Below are positions 1 through 13,465 of a DNA stretch of 64,000 bases, in pieces. Position 1 is the first letter of the stretch. Each line of letters starts with the position of its first letter. The stretch lies in the NCBI GenBank assembly GCA_951802425.1, contig OX637797.1:2666001-2730000 (forward strand). Direction: 5' to 3'. A program made the position numbers and the translations under genes. This DNA comes from Clavaria fumosa (Eukaryota; Basidiomycota; Agaricomycetes; Agaricales; Clavariaceae). The notes under the pieces were generated by a model. It saw only the letters and a list, made by a program, of their open reading frames with translations, searched no databases and was not told the origin of the DNA.

Positions 1-1301
1 ATTTGGTTCCGCTTACGGTACGTGTCTAAGCATCGTGCAGGCAAAAAGCCGATGCCAACAATTGCGAACAGTCCTATGGCGCATCGGTGAGATGGTGTTG
101 CCCTAATGTCTTCGGCAAAGCTCACCGTTTTCAACCTGGGACGATACTTCTAGCCAGAATCCTTGAGCGTTGGCATTGTGGAGATTGATTATCTTGGCAA
201 GGAACAAAACGATCGCAGCCCCCCAAAACACTAGAGAAGGGTGGACGTAAGCCGCAATTCTACTTTGGTCCGGATGACACTCGCCAACAAGGAATCCATA
301 AAGGCCCGTGACGATCTGAAAAAAGGAAATGGGAGAATAGGTTTAGAACGGCGTCGGCTCAGGAAAGAAAGACATACACCGATGGCTAAAGGATGGGTTC
401 GACGCAAATTAGGCAGCGAAAAGCAACGAGGTCTCTGAGAAGCTTACGGGTTTTGAGAAATGCCCAGACGCCCCGCATTGTACGCCTGAATTTGGAAGGC
501 CTCTCTAGGCAATCGTCAACGTGACGATCTAAATCGTTGCTGAATTTCGCTCCGCGTCCCTCGACGTCGAGCTGTCCTAACGTGGGTATGGCCACGGTTG
601 GCTTGCGGGAATACAGTGGCAATGGGGGTCTGCAAACAAATAGAGTGAGTACAGAACAGAGGAAGGATTGATGGTATTGGCGAACATTACAAGGGCATTC
701 GCTGCATTTGCCAAACTGGCGATAGTCGAGATCTCAGGGTCTAAAAAAAAACAGCCTTCAGCATGGGGGCAGGCAAGTTAAATAGAAGCACACCAATAAC
801 ATCTAGATGTTCGATGATGCCGTCCTGGTGGAGATCATCCTCTTGGTGTCCTTGACTGGGACCTGACATCCTGCGAAGGCTCCCATGTTGTGTTTCGGGG
901 AGTACGACGCCATCCGCTCGATGACCCCATGGCAGCGCCAAGCGACCATTGTCTACTAAATCTTGGGATATCGGAGAGTCAATGGGTGAAGTCTGGATGA
1001 TACCCCTGCTCCGGTCATCGCTGAATGAGGCTCCCGAAGCCCTGAGAGATTCCCGCATTATGACATGTTGGGACACTAGACTACCCGTGCGCGGTCGTCC
1101 TGTCTGCAATACAGATGATGCGGCGGCATTGAGGTGGTCACTGGTATCGATGTCGCCAGTGCTTAAAGGTCTCTGCGGGTCAGTGGGTCGGGAACGGCGG
1201 AATATGCTGGAGAGATGCGAAGAAGGCTCTGGAGAAAAAGAGTCCGAGGAGGGATCGGTCAGGTAGCTGTAGCGACTTCGTCTAACGCGTATGGACGGCA
1301 T
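1..1301 (-). CDS. DUF2985 membrane protein (3' end beyond window)
   Basis: A fungal DUF2985 protein of unknown function, probably an integral membrane protein. I place exons at 794-1301, 686-740, 448-629, 378-385, 285-315, 126-230 and 17-73. All phases agree and give 315 codons before the next donor. The N-terminal 170 residues are Ser/Arg-rich and probably cytosolic. They are followed by HLDVIDPEIS and then by RRTMRGVWAFLKTPIG, YGFLVVFWGAAIVLFLAK and GLFAIVGIGFLPARCLDTY, which are typical of the DUF2985 core. The start is the first ATG of the long exon. Two oddities support the model: an 8-nt micro-exon supplies the PIG residues, and the next intron (231-284) starts with GC rather than GT. 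The donor of the second intron (630-685, GTTCGC) is the least certain. The 3' part lies left of base 1. Confidence 0.85.
378..385 (-). other. 8-nt micro-exon of the DUF2985 gene
   Basis: Two 62-nt introns (386-447, ending CTTTAG, and 316-377, starting GTATGT and ending TTTTTTCAG) enclose the eight bases CCATCGGT. Joining them restores the family sequence FLKTPIGIVTGLYG and repairs a phase mismatch that a single intron would leave. Confidence 0.75.
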
Positions 1302-3808
1302 GGGTCCAACGAAGTGCGAAAGGGAGCAGGAACTGGAGCTTTAACGCATTTTGCGATGGGTGGTGGCACAGCGGCTGGCCCTTCTTTTTTGGTAATTTAC
1401 GTAATTATTACACATGACATAATGCAATGGTGCAATGGTGCAAACGGGGGAGTGCGAAAAAGGAGCAAGGAGTTTGTTTGGAGCTTTGGCACATCTCCAT
1501 TAAGACTGATTAAGGCATGGTCCGGAACTGTGACCTGAATCGAACCGAACCAGCTCCTTGGTTCGGAACAGTCAGGAACCATCCCGTGATCTGCGAGCTC
1601 TTCACACTTGTCGTATGTTGAGGAACCTGGACCATGCGCTAGAGCACAAAACAAACCTTTACCGCCCAGGTCAAGACGCACGTAGTGCATCGCAATTACT
1701 CGCTGCCGATCCTGTTCAGTGGAACCAAAGGGCTACTCGCCATTGCCAAATTCTTACAGATCTCCGGAGCGTTTACCACCATTAAAGCCCATTACCCAGA
1801 ACTACCTGGACTCAACCTTTTCGACGCGAGTTCCGAGCCGCCCGACCCACTATATGTACACCACACACCTCCCCCAATATACATACGACACGTACAAGTA
1901 CTACAACCTGCTGATCCAAACAAGAAAAAGTAAAACGAACATGACGAATACAATGCCCTCTGTTGCGGAAAGCTTTGCCTGTATGAATGGATGACATAAC
2001 TAAACTAAACAATTGCATCAGACAGCACAACGACTGGATACAACTTTACAAGTTCAGTGCTCAATACTCCTGCCACACATTCGCTCATTCTACAACGCAC
2101 ACGCCCTCCACACATCCAGCACGAATACAGCCTCGGCTCACCCCCAAGTGTGCGGAGAACCGCGGCATCGGCCGCCAGTGTGACATGTCCAGTTGGATGT
2201 GCAAACCAATCACCTTGTTGAACACGTCGACGACGTACGACAAATGAAATCTGAATGTAGTGTACTCTACCGCTCATACACCAATTCCATCTCGTTCGAG
2301 GGGTGTCCCAGGAGCCCTGGTTGCACTACAGAGCTCATACGATCAAACAAATGCGTAACGTGTGTCGAATCCCTCTCTGTACAGCCTTGGTCGCGCATCT
2401 TTTGACGCCGGCCAGTGACTGAGAGAGGCGAGTTGCAAAGTCAAATTATTATAATTAGCAATGCCCGTGGTGAGTATGGATTATGGCACTGATAACTGCA
2501 GTATGTACACCGAATTCTACCACCCACCCTGCCAACCTAGAGTGTCTGATGCGATGACTGACTGACGACCATGAAACGAGGTGAAGTCACTCGCAATTCC
2601 AGCACCCACACTGAAACTGGGGGCCGTTGCCCACTCAACTTATCTTCTTGCATATCTAACCGGCGAATGGCGTTCCAACTCACTCGCTCCTCATTATACT
2701 CTTAGGAAGAGAGGTTGATAGTACCGTTATGGGATCATGCCAAGTCAGCATTGGTCGTTTTCCTGACTTAACAGTGTCTAACTAACGCCACGGTGCACCC
2801 ATCCTAGCAGCTTTGTACGATCCTGACCCTCTTACTGTTGGAGATTTATGTGTTCATCATGGTGATGCTCCACGTACTGCGACACTTTTTGCAAGATTCT
2901 CTCGTTCGATTGTCTCCTGACTTCATCCTGTATCTTGATCTTCCTAACCCCAGTGCGTCTACTCTAACTATCTTTCTTCGTTGAAATCTATTAAGCCTAT
3001 TTACGCAGATATCCGTCCTGCAACTTTGCGGGACTTGCTGCAGACTACATTCAGTGGCCCTCCCCGGGGGGTCATGTGGGCCATGGCTGCTCTAGCGATC
3101 CTCCGTATTTTAAGCTTATTCGTATTCCCATGCTTCTTGTCGTCTACACTGTGTGACTGGCCCAGGCTAGAGGATTTGACAGTGGTGCGGTTGTTGAAAT
3201 TACAGCAGGGTGCTGCGGTTTCGAGCCTCATATTCCGTGCGTCTCTTCCCTCTGCATTCCCATGGGTTCTTCTTACCAGTCTCATTACTAACTGTACGTC
3301 CACACACAGTTCTCTCTCTACAATCCTTTGTGTTCCTGTGGTGGGGGCAAGTCAAATCCGATGCGGTTTTGTATATCGCGCGGACGGGTACGAGTTTTGA
3401 CGCGAAACACATTCTCGAGCATAGTCCGAGATGGATGGGTCGTGCGTGTTTCTCCATCTTGCCCACGCGTTGCTTTATCCTTCTGCTGCGTTTATAGTCT
3501 CCCTTGCCGCGAGTGTGTCGCTTTTTGTAACACAAGTGATATATTACCTCTCGTACAGAGACTGAACCCGTTGCACTTGGATCTGTCCCATTTTTTAGCT
3601 GGGCACAAAGCACGCCCGGACCAGAGAATGACTGTTATCAACAGTATATACAGTACAGGATTGTGGGGTGGAGTGGATACAGCGACGTGTAACTTATTAA
3701 TAATTCTATATCTGTGATGCAGTGTGCATCAGTCAGCACTTCCCAGTGATATAAATTATACAATATTATTTGCCGACAGTTGTGTCTATCAATTGCTTTC
3801 GCTCGAAC
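1302..3808. other. gene-poor interval between DUF2985 and FMP27 genes
   Basis: No recognisable gene. Several open frames exist, the longest about 139 codons at 2981-3400 on the plus strand with two hydrophobic stretches. They lack credible ATG starts, splice structure or family resemblance. A plus-strand stretch at 2811-2982 reads as hydrophobic residues without a stop but could not be joined to anything. The interval holds the DUF2985 promoter at its left end and the FMP27 3' untranslated region at its right end. Confidence 0.5.
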
Positions 3809-6800
3809 TCAGAGCCTCCGGGCTCTCCATAACCTATCACGAACAACATCAGATTCTGCAGACTCGCTTTCTGGGGAATCTGGATAACATACAATGCGGG
3901 GTATGTCTTTGGGCTCCCCAGACCGCATTGAGCGGGAGGAATCTGGACGAGTGATCAAACGTAGCATCCTCTTCCTCCGACTCGGACGAAGGGTCTCGAT
4001 ATGGCTGTCGGAGTTGTCAGGCTCGTTTTGGTCCGCGACACCTTGTCGCAGCGGTCTGTTCGTTCGCTTGGAAGGATAGTGTGGATCACTAGAGCGGGCG
4101 CGATGCATGCCTACAGCCTTTACTGCGGACTGGGCTAGTAGAGACTGGGAGGGGAATGAACTCTGCTCTCCATCATGAGTGGTTCCCTTAGAAGCTATTA
4201 ATTTGGTCTTCGATAGAAGCTCTCGCGCTACGGGAAGAATAGGAACCAAGGGTTGATGAAAAACCATCTTGATCCATCCACGCCAACCCATGTGAGACGG
4301 GATGAACTGATTCACCAGCTCTTCAAACTAGAATGATTCGGGTGAGTAACTGCGGCTAATGCCCAGATAGCACTTACACTCCAAGTTTGGTTTCTATACT
4401 CAAGATCACGGGTTCGGATGCGAGCATCATGACACTCGAATGATCCCTCCTTCATGACGCTTAACAGAAGATGTAGACTCAAGTACAGCAGTTTGAGCGA
4501 CAAGATAAGACCGACAAAATCGCAATACGTACCTGTAAATCCTGACGAGGACAAACGTCTTTTGTGAAGACCTCGTCTTCATTTCTGCCGCATCCCCGCG
4601 CTTGCGGCTTCCATCTTTCCTCTTCACTTCGTTGCCAACAGTATCAGGGCCTGCGGCTTTTCGAGAATGGCCATGGGTAGAGCGTGTTCTTTGAAGCGGA
4701 ATGATCTCGAGAGTGACTGAAGATTGTGATCGTAAATCGGTAAAAGACTTGGACGTTCCCAGTCTGCGGGAAGACGGCACTGCGAGGAGACCGGGATCTC
4801 CGCGAGATATTTGTGGGGACAAGGACGCATCATCGAATGAAGTCCGCGCAGGGGGTGATAACAACTTAGGGCTTGGTGGAGGCACAGTATGACCACGGGC
4901 CGATGATGCGGGGCGTGCTTCAGTAACCGCCCTCCTCAGCTTACGCGCCGGCCAGACGTATTCCAGAATTTTTGACCCAACTTTCGCATCAACTTGCAAG
5001 CGCATTGGGTGTAGGTTTAATGTAAATTCCTCATAGATTGTAATACCGCCGACCGGGGGCAAAACCGTCCAATTCGCAATGGCAAAGATGCCTCTCTTTA
5101 TGAAGGTTTCTTGAGAAACGAGAGAGTTACGTCTAAAAAAAACCCACCTTGAGCAAGATGTGGCTCGCTGGCTCTGATTGTTTGCAGAGAATCTCTGGCC
5201 ACACCGCGTGCGGCGACCCGTCGAAAACTTGGAGATCGCCGACCGCAAGATTGTTAACGGTGGAGCTATCCTGTCTACTCAACCAGGAGTATTCAATGTT
5301 TCTCATCGCGAGCTTGGCAAGCAAATCTCTTCTATCGTCAAGCATCCTCCAGGAAATTTCTGCAGAAGTCGCGTGGAGCAAGAGGGCTGACTTTTGGTCA
5401 TGCTGATCGTCAGTCCGGTCCTGTGCCAATTTGATGGCATCGAACAGGAGGCCAAGTTCTTCGGCCAGCATCGCGATATGCAGCTTCAGCTTGAAAACAT
5501 CCACCATTTCAGGATAAACGGTGAGGCGGCGTTCGGATTCTGCTATTTGCTCAATCTCGAAGGCATTCCTCAGCCTTCCTTGCAGCTCAGAAATGACATG
5601 TGCTGCTGACACGAGATCGGTGAAGTCGTAAGTGAAGAGGAGAGTCTGCAGCCGGTCGAGCCGAGTCTTATGTGCGGCATCGGAGAACAGAACGAGGTTG
5701 GTAACGATATCAGATATGCTCTTGAAATGACGGTCGGTAGCAGAGACCGTGAAGCGTGGAACGTGAACTTGTATCAGGTCCTTGTTTTCAACAGGTTTCA
5801 GCCGCTATTCCAGTGGAAGGCATCGCGCGTACCGTCTCGTTCTGCAAGTGATTATCGATCATGTAACTTGTCTGCTCCACACTCGTGCGCACGGTAGAAG
5901 CGATAGTGCTTCGTAAACGAAGACGATTGAATTTGTCGTACTGTAGCGTAGCATCTGTCTGTGGCACGAGCCGATCAAAATCTTCGCTCTCGCAGCGGAA
6001 GTCAATCAAAACCTCAAGGGGAATACAACCGTCTTCTGAAAGGCAGGTATTTGCTGGCGCGAATGTTTGCAAGCCATTCAACGATGTGTAATTCCTAAAT
6101 CAATCATAAGGAAACTTGAAGACGCACAAAAAGATATCTGACCTGGTCATTATTTGACCGCATACCGCATCGTCCACGTTAGCATCGTCTATGATTAAGA
6201 ATGACTGGAGCTTGGCCTGTACGGCTGCAAGAATACATGTTGAACTGTTGTCATTTTTTCCCCGAAGTACGATTTGCGGTTTGAGAAGAAGGCAGAAATG
6301 GCTCCTACGCAACGACACTCCACCAGACCAGCCCCGCAATGGATCGATGACAATAGGGGCCTGTGTGAACACGTTCTCCATGACTTCAGACGATGCTTTT
6401 TGTCCGATGTCGCCGGTGAAAATCTTGCGCAATGCGCTAGCAGCAGCCTGTGTTGTTCTAAGTACTTGCCGATCTCCGCGAGGATTGGCATCTGTAGTGA
6501 CGGTGATCGCCGCCCCAGCCTGTTCGCGAACGAACCTCACAGCCCTGAACAGATGATGAAGCAAGCGGTCATCTCGCGGCAGGTTTGGCTGACCTTTGAG
6601 CCATGTGGTACTCAAAGCCACGTCTCGCACGAGAACAGCGATAGTATTGCAGCAGTATCTAAGGCCTGGTTGGTTGTCAGAGTAAGGGATTAATGATGAT
6701 ACGCACATCACGAATATCCTGGTCCATGAAGATTTTAGGACAATGAATTTGGTACACATTGGCAAACCCCGACCATTCATCTGGACAGGCTAAATTAGAT

Positions 6801-9800
6801 GGCAGAAGATAGTTACTGTTGTTCTTGAGATCTTTCCCAGTTTTTTCCGCATGGCCCAACTGGGTGATGTAGTTTGTCAATAGGCTTATTTTCTTCTCTA
6901 TTGCGAGGATTTCGGCTGGTGTGGAATTATTGCTATTGGGATCTGGCGTGGATGATTTAGTGTAGGCGTGGGCTGCACTTGCGGTTGCTTTCAATTCCAG
7001 GACACGAGCTTCGGCGATATTAATCTGAATCTGCGTAGTGGCTTCGCGAATTATTGAGCAATGCTTCCGGATAGTGTCAATTCGACTTACTCTCGTCATT
7101 TCCAAGAAGACAAGTGTGGGAGTCTTCAATTCCGAATTTGCTGGACTCTGAGTGGTCTTGGACTGCACTGCCGCTTTGCTTGAAATACGTAAAACGCGGG
7201 CACGCAGCGACTGGGAGCAAATGCAAATCCGGATGTGTTGAATTAGACCAATCGATCTCCACAAAGTCGTCGGGATCAAACCAGAGCGAAGGTGGGGTTT
7301 CTGTGGTAGGCCTTTTTCGTGTTTTGCCACGGTGAGGCGGCGGTGTCACTGGCACGGAGCGTTTCATTGGCTCATCGAAAGTTGCGAGCAGAGCACGTAA
7401 GTCAATATCCTTCAGCAGCACATACGCGGCGTAGACAGGATGACGTCTAGAGAGTTTGGAAGTACCCGGCCGAATACCGGGGACGAGAATTTCCGCAAGC
7501 CTTTGATGCATGTCTGCCTGGAAATGTCTGATCAACGCCTTGACGCCGACAAACGGGGTGACGCCATCAACCCAAGTTTCGCTCGAGTCGTCAAGGTAAA
7601 CGTGAGAGATGAAAATATTGGGCACTGAAATGCGATATTTGATTGTGGCAAGATGAGCTCCGAATTTGGGTGAAATAGAGCGTGGTGGGTAATATGAGCC
7701 TTGACGTATCGGCAGTGACAAGGCGTCATCAAAAAGGGCCATCCATGACCAAAAATGGGCAAACAATCTGGGAGTGAGATAAAGATTACTTGGCTGAGTA
7801 GCTCGCTTTGATGATACCAGAGATATAGAGAGGTGTATGAAATCAGATCGAAATCCGTTGTACGAATCGCTTGTGCTCTGTAATGCAGCCGCGGTCAAGC
7901 TTTGGCCAAGTGAAAGACATGATCCCTACGTTTGGAGGCGGTTGAGTTACTTTAGTGGTGTCCAGGCTGACGCGATAATGAGGTGAAAACGTGAAGTAAC
8001 GATGTTTCCGTGAAAAGGGAGGTCCATTGCAACCGCCGCATTCTTCCCCACAAGCTCTTTCGAGGACTAGGCCAATCCCAAATTGAACGCCGGAGTCGAG
8101 CTTTGCGCACACCTTCCGGAATTTGAGGTTAGACTCGTCTAGGAGGGCATCTCTGACCTCAAACCTGACGGGCGGTGAGTGATAAGACAGCACAAGTTAA
8201 AGCGGTGCGCACTTAGGAACCGCCATGATCATCGAGTCGCTTGTTAACTGTGCGAGTTCATTGTCCTCGTTTGCGTGACCGATTAATAACATCGGATGAC
8301 CTTTCCAACAAAGTACGAAGCCCGCACCGTTGCCGAGTACACGATGAGGATCTCGAGAGCCTATAGGAAATTTCAGCAGAGGAATATTGGAAGAGAATTA
8401 GAAGGACCTTTCATATGCAGGCGAACCTCCCCTTGAAAAGTTGCTTTTATATTCCAGTGAAGTACAAGTCGAATCTGTAAGCCGAGAGTCAGTGAAACCT
8501 CGGGGGAGATGTGTCCTCAACCGCTATACCTTGTCCCAGAATCCTAATGCAGGAGACAAGTCATGAGTTGGCGTCGTCAACGTCTCAAGTATTCTAGCAA
8601 TGTCGCGGGTCGCGGGTGAATAACTGACGCCCCATGAGAAAGCCGTAATCCCGTCTGTGTGGAATTGAATGACTGGTTTTGCATATGTCTTTACGGGCAT
8701 CGCAGTTTTGGGCACTAGAACAGAAAAAGGCCTTGTCCCCGGGATATTATCGGATGCGTTGAGAACCTCGCACTCCAACCACTGAATAGACCGGCTGTTT
8801 GCGAGCTCCTCAGCAACGACAAGATCGGCGTCGAATTCGAGCGCTGGTACCTTCCCGCTTGTATGCGAAGGAACGTTGAGCAAGGGCAGTGTATAATCCC
8901 TAAGCGTCGCGCGTAGTGCATCGGCCGTAAGATGTAGATGCATGGGTAGCAACAACGAAAACGATGTATCGCGCGGAAGACCTTTCCCTTGATCGTAGAG
9001 AAAATCTGGTAGTCTGTCCAATGTAAAAGATGGCGGCGTGGCTTTCAGGGAGAGTGTATGCAAGACGACTCGGAACAAAGGTGGACTTCCATTTGGAGCA
9101 GCGACGTGTACGAGGTTAGGAACACAAGACGTGTTGTCTTTTGATCTGAATCTGAATATTTGTCTGAGAATTGCTTTCTCGGAGTTCGTCCTGATTCGCT
9201 TCAGTTTCTTGTGTCTCACCGACCAGTCCGCCGCGTGTAGTCTGTAAAGCCTTTCGCGAGCCTCTTCTAAAGAAACAGTGTGTGTCGAATTGAATTGGTA
9301 GTCGGATTCAGTCTTCGCTTGGGCGCTAGATGTGTATGAGTCAGATTCTAAAATGGTGGCGACCTTGGCCCTGAAAGCTTCTTCGCGGTCCATCCGCTGT
9401 TGGGATGCATCTAAGCCGACCCGCCATATCAGGGCGAGCTGGCTCTCTAAATTATCGTCGGATGCCTCGGCGCAGAAGCATCGCATAGACAGACTAAAAT
9501 GGGGCATCAAACGGGCTGATTCTGCGCCTGGTGAGGGCATTTGAGCGAATTTCCCAATGTTAATAGATTCGGCCAAGTGTCGAAGACATTTGAGGGTGAG
9601 TATGATATCGAGTATCAATCCCGAGACCACATATTCAGATGGGATACGGAAACGTCCGCTGTCGGCTTGGATTGCGATGGTTAGAGGGTGATCATGAGAA
9701 GACAGGGAAGTTTCCCAATTGTGAAGACTAAGAAGTTCCTCCCATCGCACATCTCCTTGTTGATCTGCCTCTGGGCTGTGTATTGGAACCCAGATTTGCG

Positions 9801-12800
9801 CCGCGTCCCAACGAATTTTGAACGGTCCGCCTCCAATGCGAGACTTGACTGAATCGAGGCGGGCGACAACACATTGTTTAGGTAGATCCAACACAACTTG
9901 GATTGTCTTGATAGTGCCTTCAAGACTCAGGGAGTTGGCGAGGTCAGGCAGGGATGTTTCGGGCTGATGGTTGCGGGGGCGACGGAGCGACTTTAAAGTG
10001 TCCATAGCAAGGAGAAAATCGTAAGCGTGGACTAGCTTGAACTTGACCCAAATGTAGGGCACATAGAAGGTGACCTGACACGGGGTCGCGGTGCCTGAAT
10101 CCCGTGTCTCGAGGTGATGTCTCCCAGATAGAATGAACTCGACTCTTCCATCAGAAACCCGCAAAAATTCTTGAGGCTTGAGGATTGGATCATCCCTTTC
10201 CGCAATATACGGATCGTCTGCGGCATATTGCGTGGCAGTACAGCTACGCAATACAGCATTTCGAATGGCAACCTTTAAAAATAACGATGATATTCCGCTG
10301 TGCATTGTTGCGCGCGTAGTCGAGATTGCCTTTGTGATTTGCTCTTCCGGAAGGCCGAGCTTATGCCTCGTTTGCGACCGCAGAAATAGCCTTTTCAAAG
10401 TTCTGATATGAGGAGCACGCAGGGCGCAATACTGAAGGCAGATTCCTGTGCGAAGCGCAGAGCCGCGGGAAAGTTGTAAGTCATCCGCCGGGTTGATATC
10501 GCGCTGTGTAACGAATACGATCAATCTGGAAATCGCAACCACGGCCGAAATCCCGAATGGTAATCGGTAAAAGATTGATGCTGAGGCCGAGGTCGAGCGC
10601 TGGGTTGAAGATAGTCGTGTAAGAGACAAAGACAAGGACTGCCAAGCAAGAATGACGTCTGGGTGCCATAATTCGATTGAAAGAGCGTCAGACGAACAGT
10701 GAAGTTCGAGGAATGTAGACGATTTATCCACAGTCACGAGACTATCCCTTTCGTTCTGAAACGCACCGAAAGCGCTCCCTTCTGCGCGAATCTCGACAGT
10801 CTCCAATGATAAGGCTGATTCCCAACTTCCAGTCAAGGGGTGCTCCGAAATGGTAGGTACGCAGGCATCGATAGGCATTCGAGGACTAGAGAGTACTCGA
10901 ACGAAGGTCGGTGCCAAGAATGCGGATGCCCTATAGTTTAATTGCAGTGGCAGGAGCTCCAAGGGTGAAGGTGAGGCGTGGCTGCCGACTTGCTCAGATG
11001 GTCTCCAGACGAAATCTGAACTCTGGGTAAAAAGAAATCGTTCGGTCCGTAGCTGTAGATCCAGAGAATGGTGCTTGTCGCATTCAAGACCACGTATTGT
11101 CACGCAAATCTCGCCACAACTTAACGCGAAGTCCATGCGCGGAACCTGCATCAGCCTTGAAGAGGACACTGTTGAACGATTTGATTGTTTAGTAGAAGCT
11201 GTTATATCGAGCAAGTGATGAATGTCATCAACGCGTTCTGTGACATCGACGTTGGTGATTCGTACTCGAATCGCAATCAGCGGGGCATTGGGATCTCCAG
11301 AAAGAAAAGGGCTGGGAGCGAGCCAAGGGGATGGCCATTGTGATAAAAGAACTTGAATGTCAGCCCTGATAATGCTGAGAAGGGGCGGATCATCCACTGT
11401 TGTGTGAGTCCTTCTCCTGTTTAGCTGTAGACTGTCAAAGGAGAAGCCAAATGCGTATGCATCTGGCTCCGACCCGTCGCCAATACCCGTTGTCTTTCCC
11501 AAACATTCGCGATGCAGTTGTGTGTGAGAAGGGTGGCTCAATTTTGCGTCAAGGAGCATGGCTCGGAAGACAGCTTCATAATTGTAGGTTGACGATGCCT
11601 CGGCATCTTGAATATGAGAGAAAAGCCTGACGGATTCCACATTGATCGATGCTGCTTTGAGGAATGACAAGGAAAGTTCCTGTGGAAGAAACGACGTTCA
11701 GTCTTATTGTTGTACACAATCTGGAACACAAGCGATGTTACCGAGGATTTCACGCTCCGGAGAGTGCTCGTAGATCGTGGCTTAAAATATTCCATTCTGT
11801 CATGATGAGTGCGCTTCATGAGTCCCTGAGCAACAACACCGTTCAGCAGCAGGAATTGTATCGAGGAAGTCACACAACTTGTACAACTTCCCGTAGTTGT
11901 GCGTTTTCTGCCCCAGAGGAAGGGAGTGTTGGAGCTTTCGTGTCGAGACGAGTAGACTTAGTCACCCTCAATGATGTCAAGAGGGCTTGAATAGAGTCAA
12001 CCGCCAAAGAAATTGCATCCATCCGTAACTTCGATGTGAGTCCGTGACGCGAGATCGTGCCACGCTTTGGATCGAAGCGTATAGAAGTATCCACGTTGAT
12101 GCTGCCAGGAAGATCCATGAAAATGAAGCAGCTTCCTGTGGGGATATCAGTCTCAAACAGCAAGTTTTTAAACCAAATTTGACCATTTAGAGTTGTCGTT
12201 CCATGGATCTCATTGACGGCGAGGGAAATAGAAGCTGTCCCTTGCATCTTTCCCCAAGCGCGATCCCAAGCGCGTTTGGTGCTCTTAGTGAAACGAGCCT
12301 TCCAATCTGCTGCGCTGAATGACACGGTAGGGATCGGCGCTTCCGGAAGATTTGAGTCTGGGTCCTCCACGAGATGGTCAGCCTGAATGAAGGATAAGGA
12401 AGCGTGTAATGTGGCTTCCTTGACGACTATCCGCGTTCCAGGGAGCGTAACAAAGGTAACCTCTGCGGAAGAAATTTCAAAAAGAAGAGCTTGGGCAATA
12501 CTGGGTAGCCGCTGTATGGCATGGCGAAAGAACGAAACGAAGATGGAGCTGAAGACCGGCCTGAATATAAGGCTTAGAAGCTCGTAGACATTCGAACTAA
12601 GGACCCAAAGGCGAAAGGCTATGGAAGACGGCCCAAAGTCTGCCAGGGAGAGAGCTTGTCGCTCCTCGCTTGAATTCGATGATGACCTCGCTTTTATCCT
12701 GTCATTGAATTCGACCTTGAGGCCTTCAACCCTGACAGATATTCGAGGGAGACCATCTGGTAATTTAGCACGAGAGAAAACAATGCGATCCACGCGCCAT

Positions 12801-13036
12801 GTCCTGTGGTTTGTGCGGATATAGAGACCGCGAATTGATCGAAAGCTGATGCTGCGTACTCGAATGTGCTGAGAGAAGACGCCGACGACGAATGGAATGA
12901 TATAGGTCCTGAGTGTGAGCAAAAAAAGCACAAGTCTCGTTATCCACAAGGCGGTCATCAACCAGAACGAGCTTCCTGGGTCTCCGAGCACCAACGCCAA
13001 GCAGAAGGACGCGACTGACGAGATCAACGGGAGCAT
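3809..13036 (-). CDS. FMP27: FMP27/BLTP2 (Hobbit) bridge-like lipid transfer protein
   Basis: A giant bridge-like lipid transfer protein of the yeast Fmp27, fly Hobbit and human BLTP2/KIAA0100 family. These form a long hydrophobic groove at ER-plasma membrane contacts. The first exon (from 13036) starts with an N-terminal hydrophobic anchor around residues 1-55 and runs into the chorein-like start of the groove. A large exon at 8524-11670 carries the middle section and stops at the family hallmark GFWDK, right at a GTATAG donor. Later exons give LGNGAGFVLCWKGHP, SLPIRQGSYYPPRSISPKFG and VLPPVGGITIYEEF with EYVWPARK, typical of the C-terminal Golgi-localisation/Fmp27 region. The C-terminus (3809-4315) is basic and Ser-rich. 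Smaller exon boundaries between 4315 and 8500, and at 11670-11890, were not all resolved. The length of nearly 3000 residues fits the family. Confidence 0.92.
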
Positions 13037-13465
13037 TGCAGTAGTATCAGCAAATCACGCAGGTATAGCAGTGCAGAAATAGATTCCCGAGACCATAGAG
13101 GAGAGGCTGGAGAGCCACTCGAAAGAGTCGGCGTCAACTGGAAGGTACAGTGTAAGCCCGGGCGGCGCGCCGTTAGCAACACGTCGCCGAGTATCACGTG
13201 ATGCCAAGGGTCCATCATGATGATCAATTCTCATTTCCGTCCATGATGATTACCGTAGTCCCCGTCAATATAAATACAAGTTATCAGCGAACGACAGTCA
13301 ACCCGAGCGAACACATGTGAGGTTATTCTATTCGTCTACGTTACTTTCCATCACACTGTAGACGAGGCAAATCAGCTTAGCACTGTGTTCTAGAAGTTCA
13401 GAGCCCTCACCATTCCTCTGAACTTCCTTCCGCTGGCGTATACACTGAAAAGCCAAACGAGCTTC
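13037..13465. promoter_or_regulatory. FMP27 promoter and POLE2 3' flank
   Basis: An intergenic stretch between two minus-strand genes, so it holds the FMP27 upstream region and the end of the polymerase subunit gene. A palindromic ATCACGTGAT (E-box core CACGTG) lies near 13194-13203. An AT-rich segment TATAAATACAAG follows near 13269. No open frame of note. Confidence 0.4.

Noticed and set aside
2981..3400. 139-codon open frame with hydrophobic segments
   Set aside because: It begins with a non-ATG codon, has no splice partners and resembles no family. Likely chance in pyrimidine-rich DNA.
4381..4450. tRNA-like B box (GGGTTCGGATGC)
   Set aside because: No A box at the right distance and no cloverleaf. 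It lies in an FMP27 exon/intron region.
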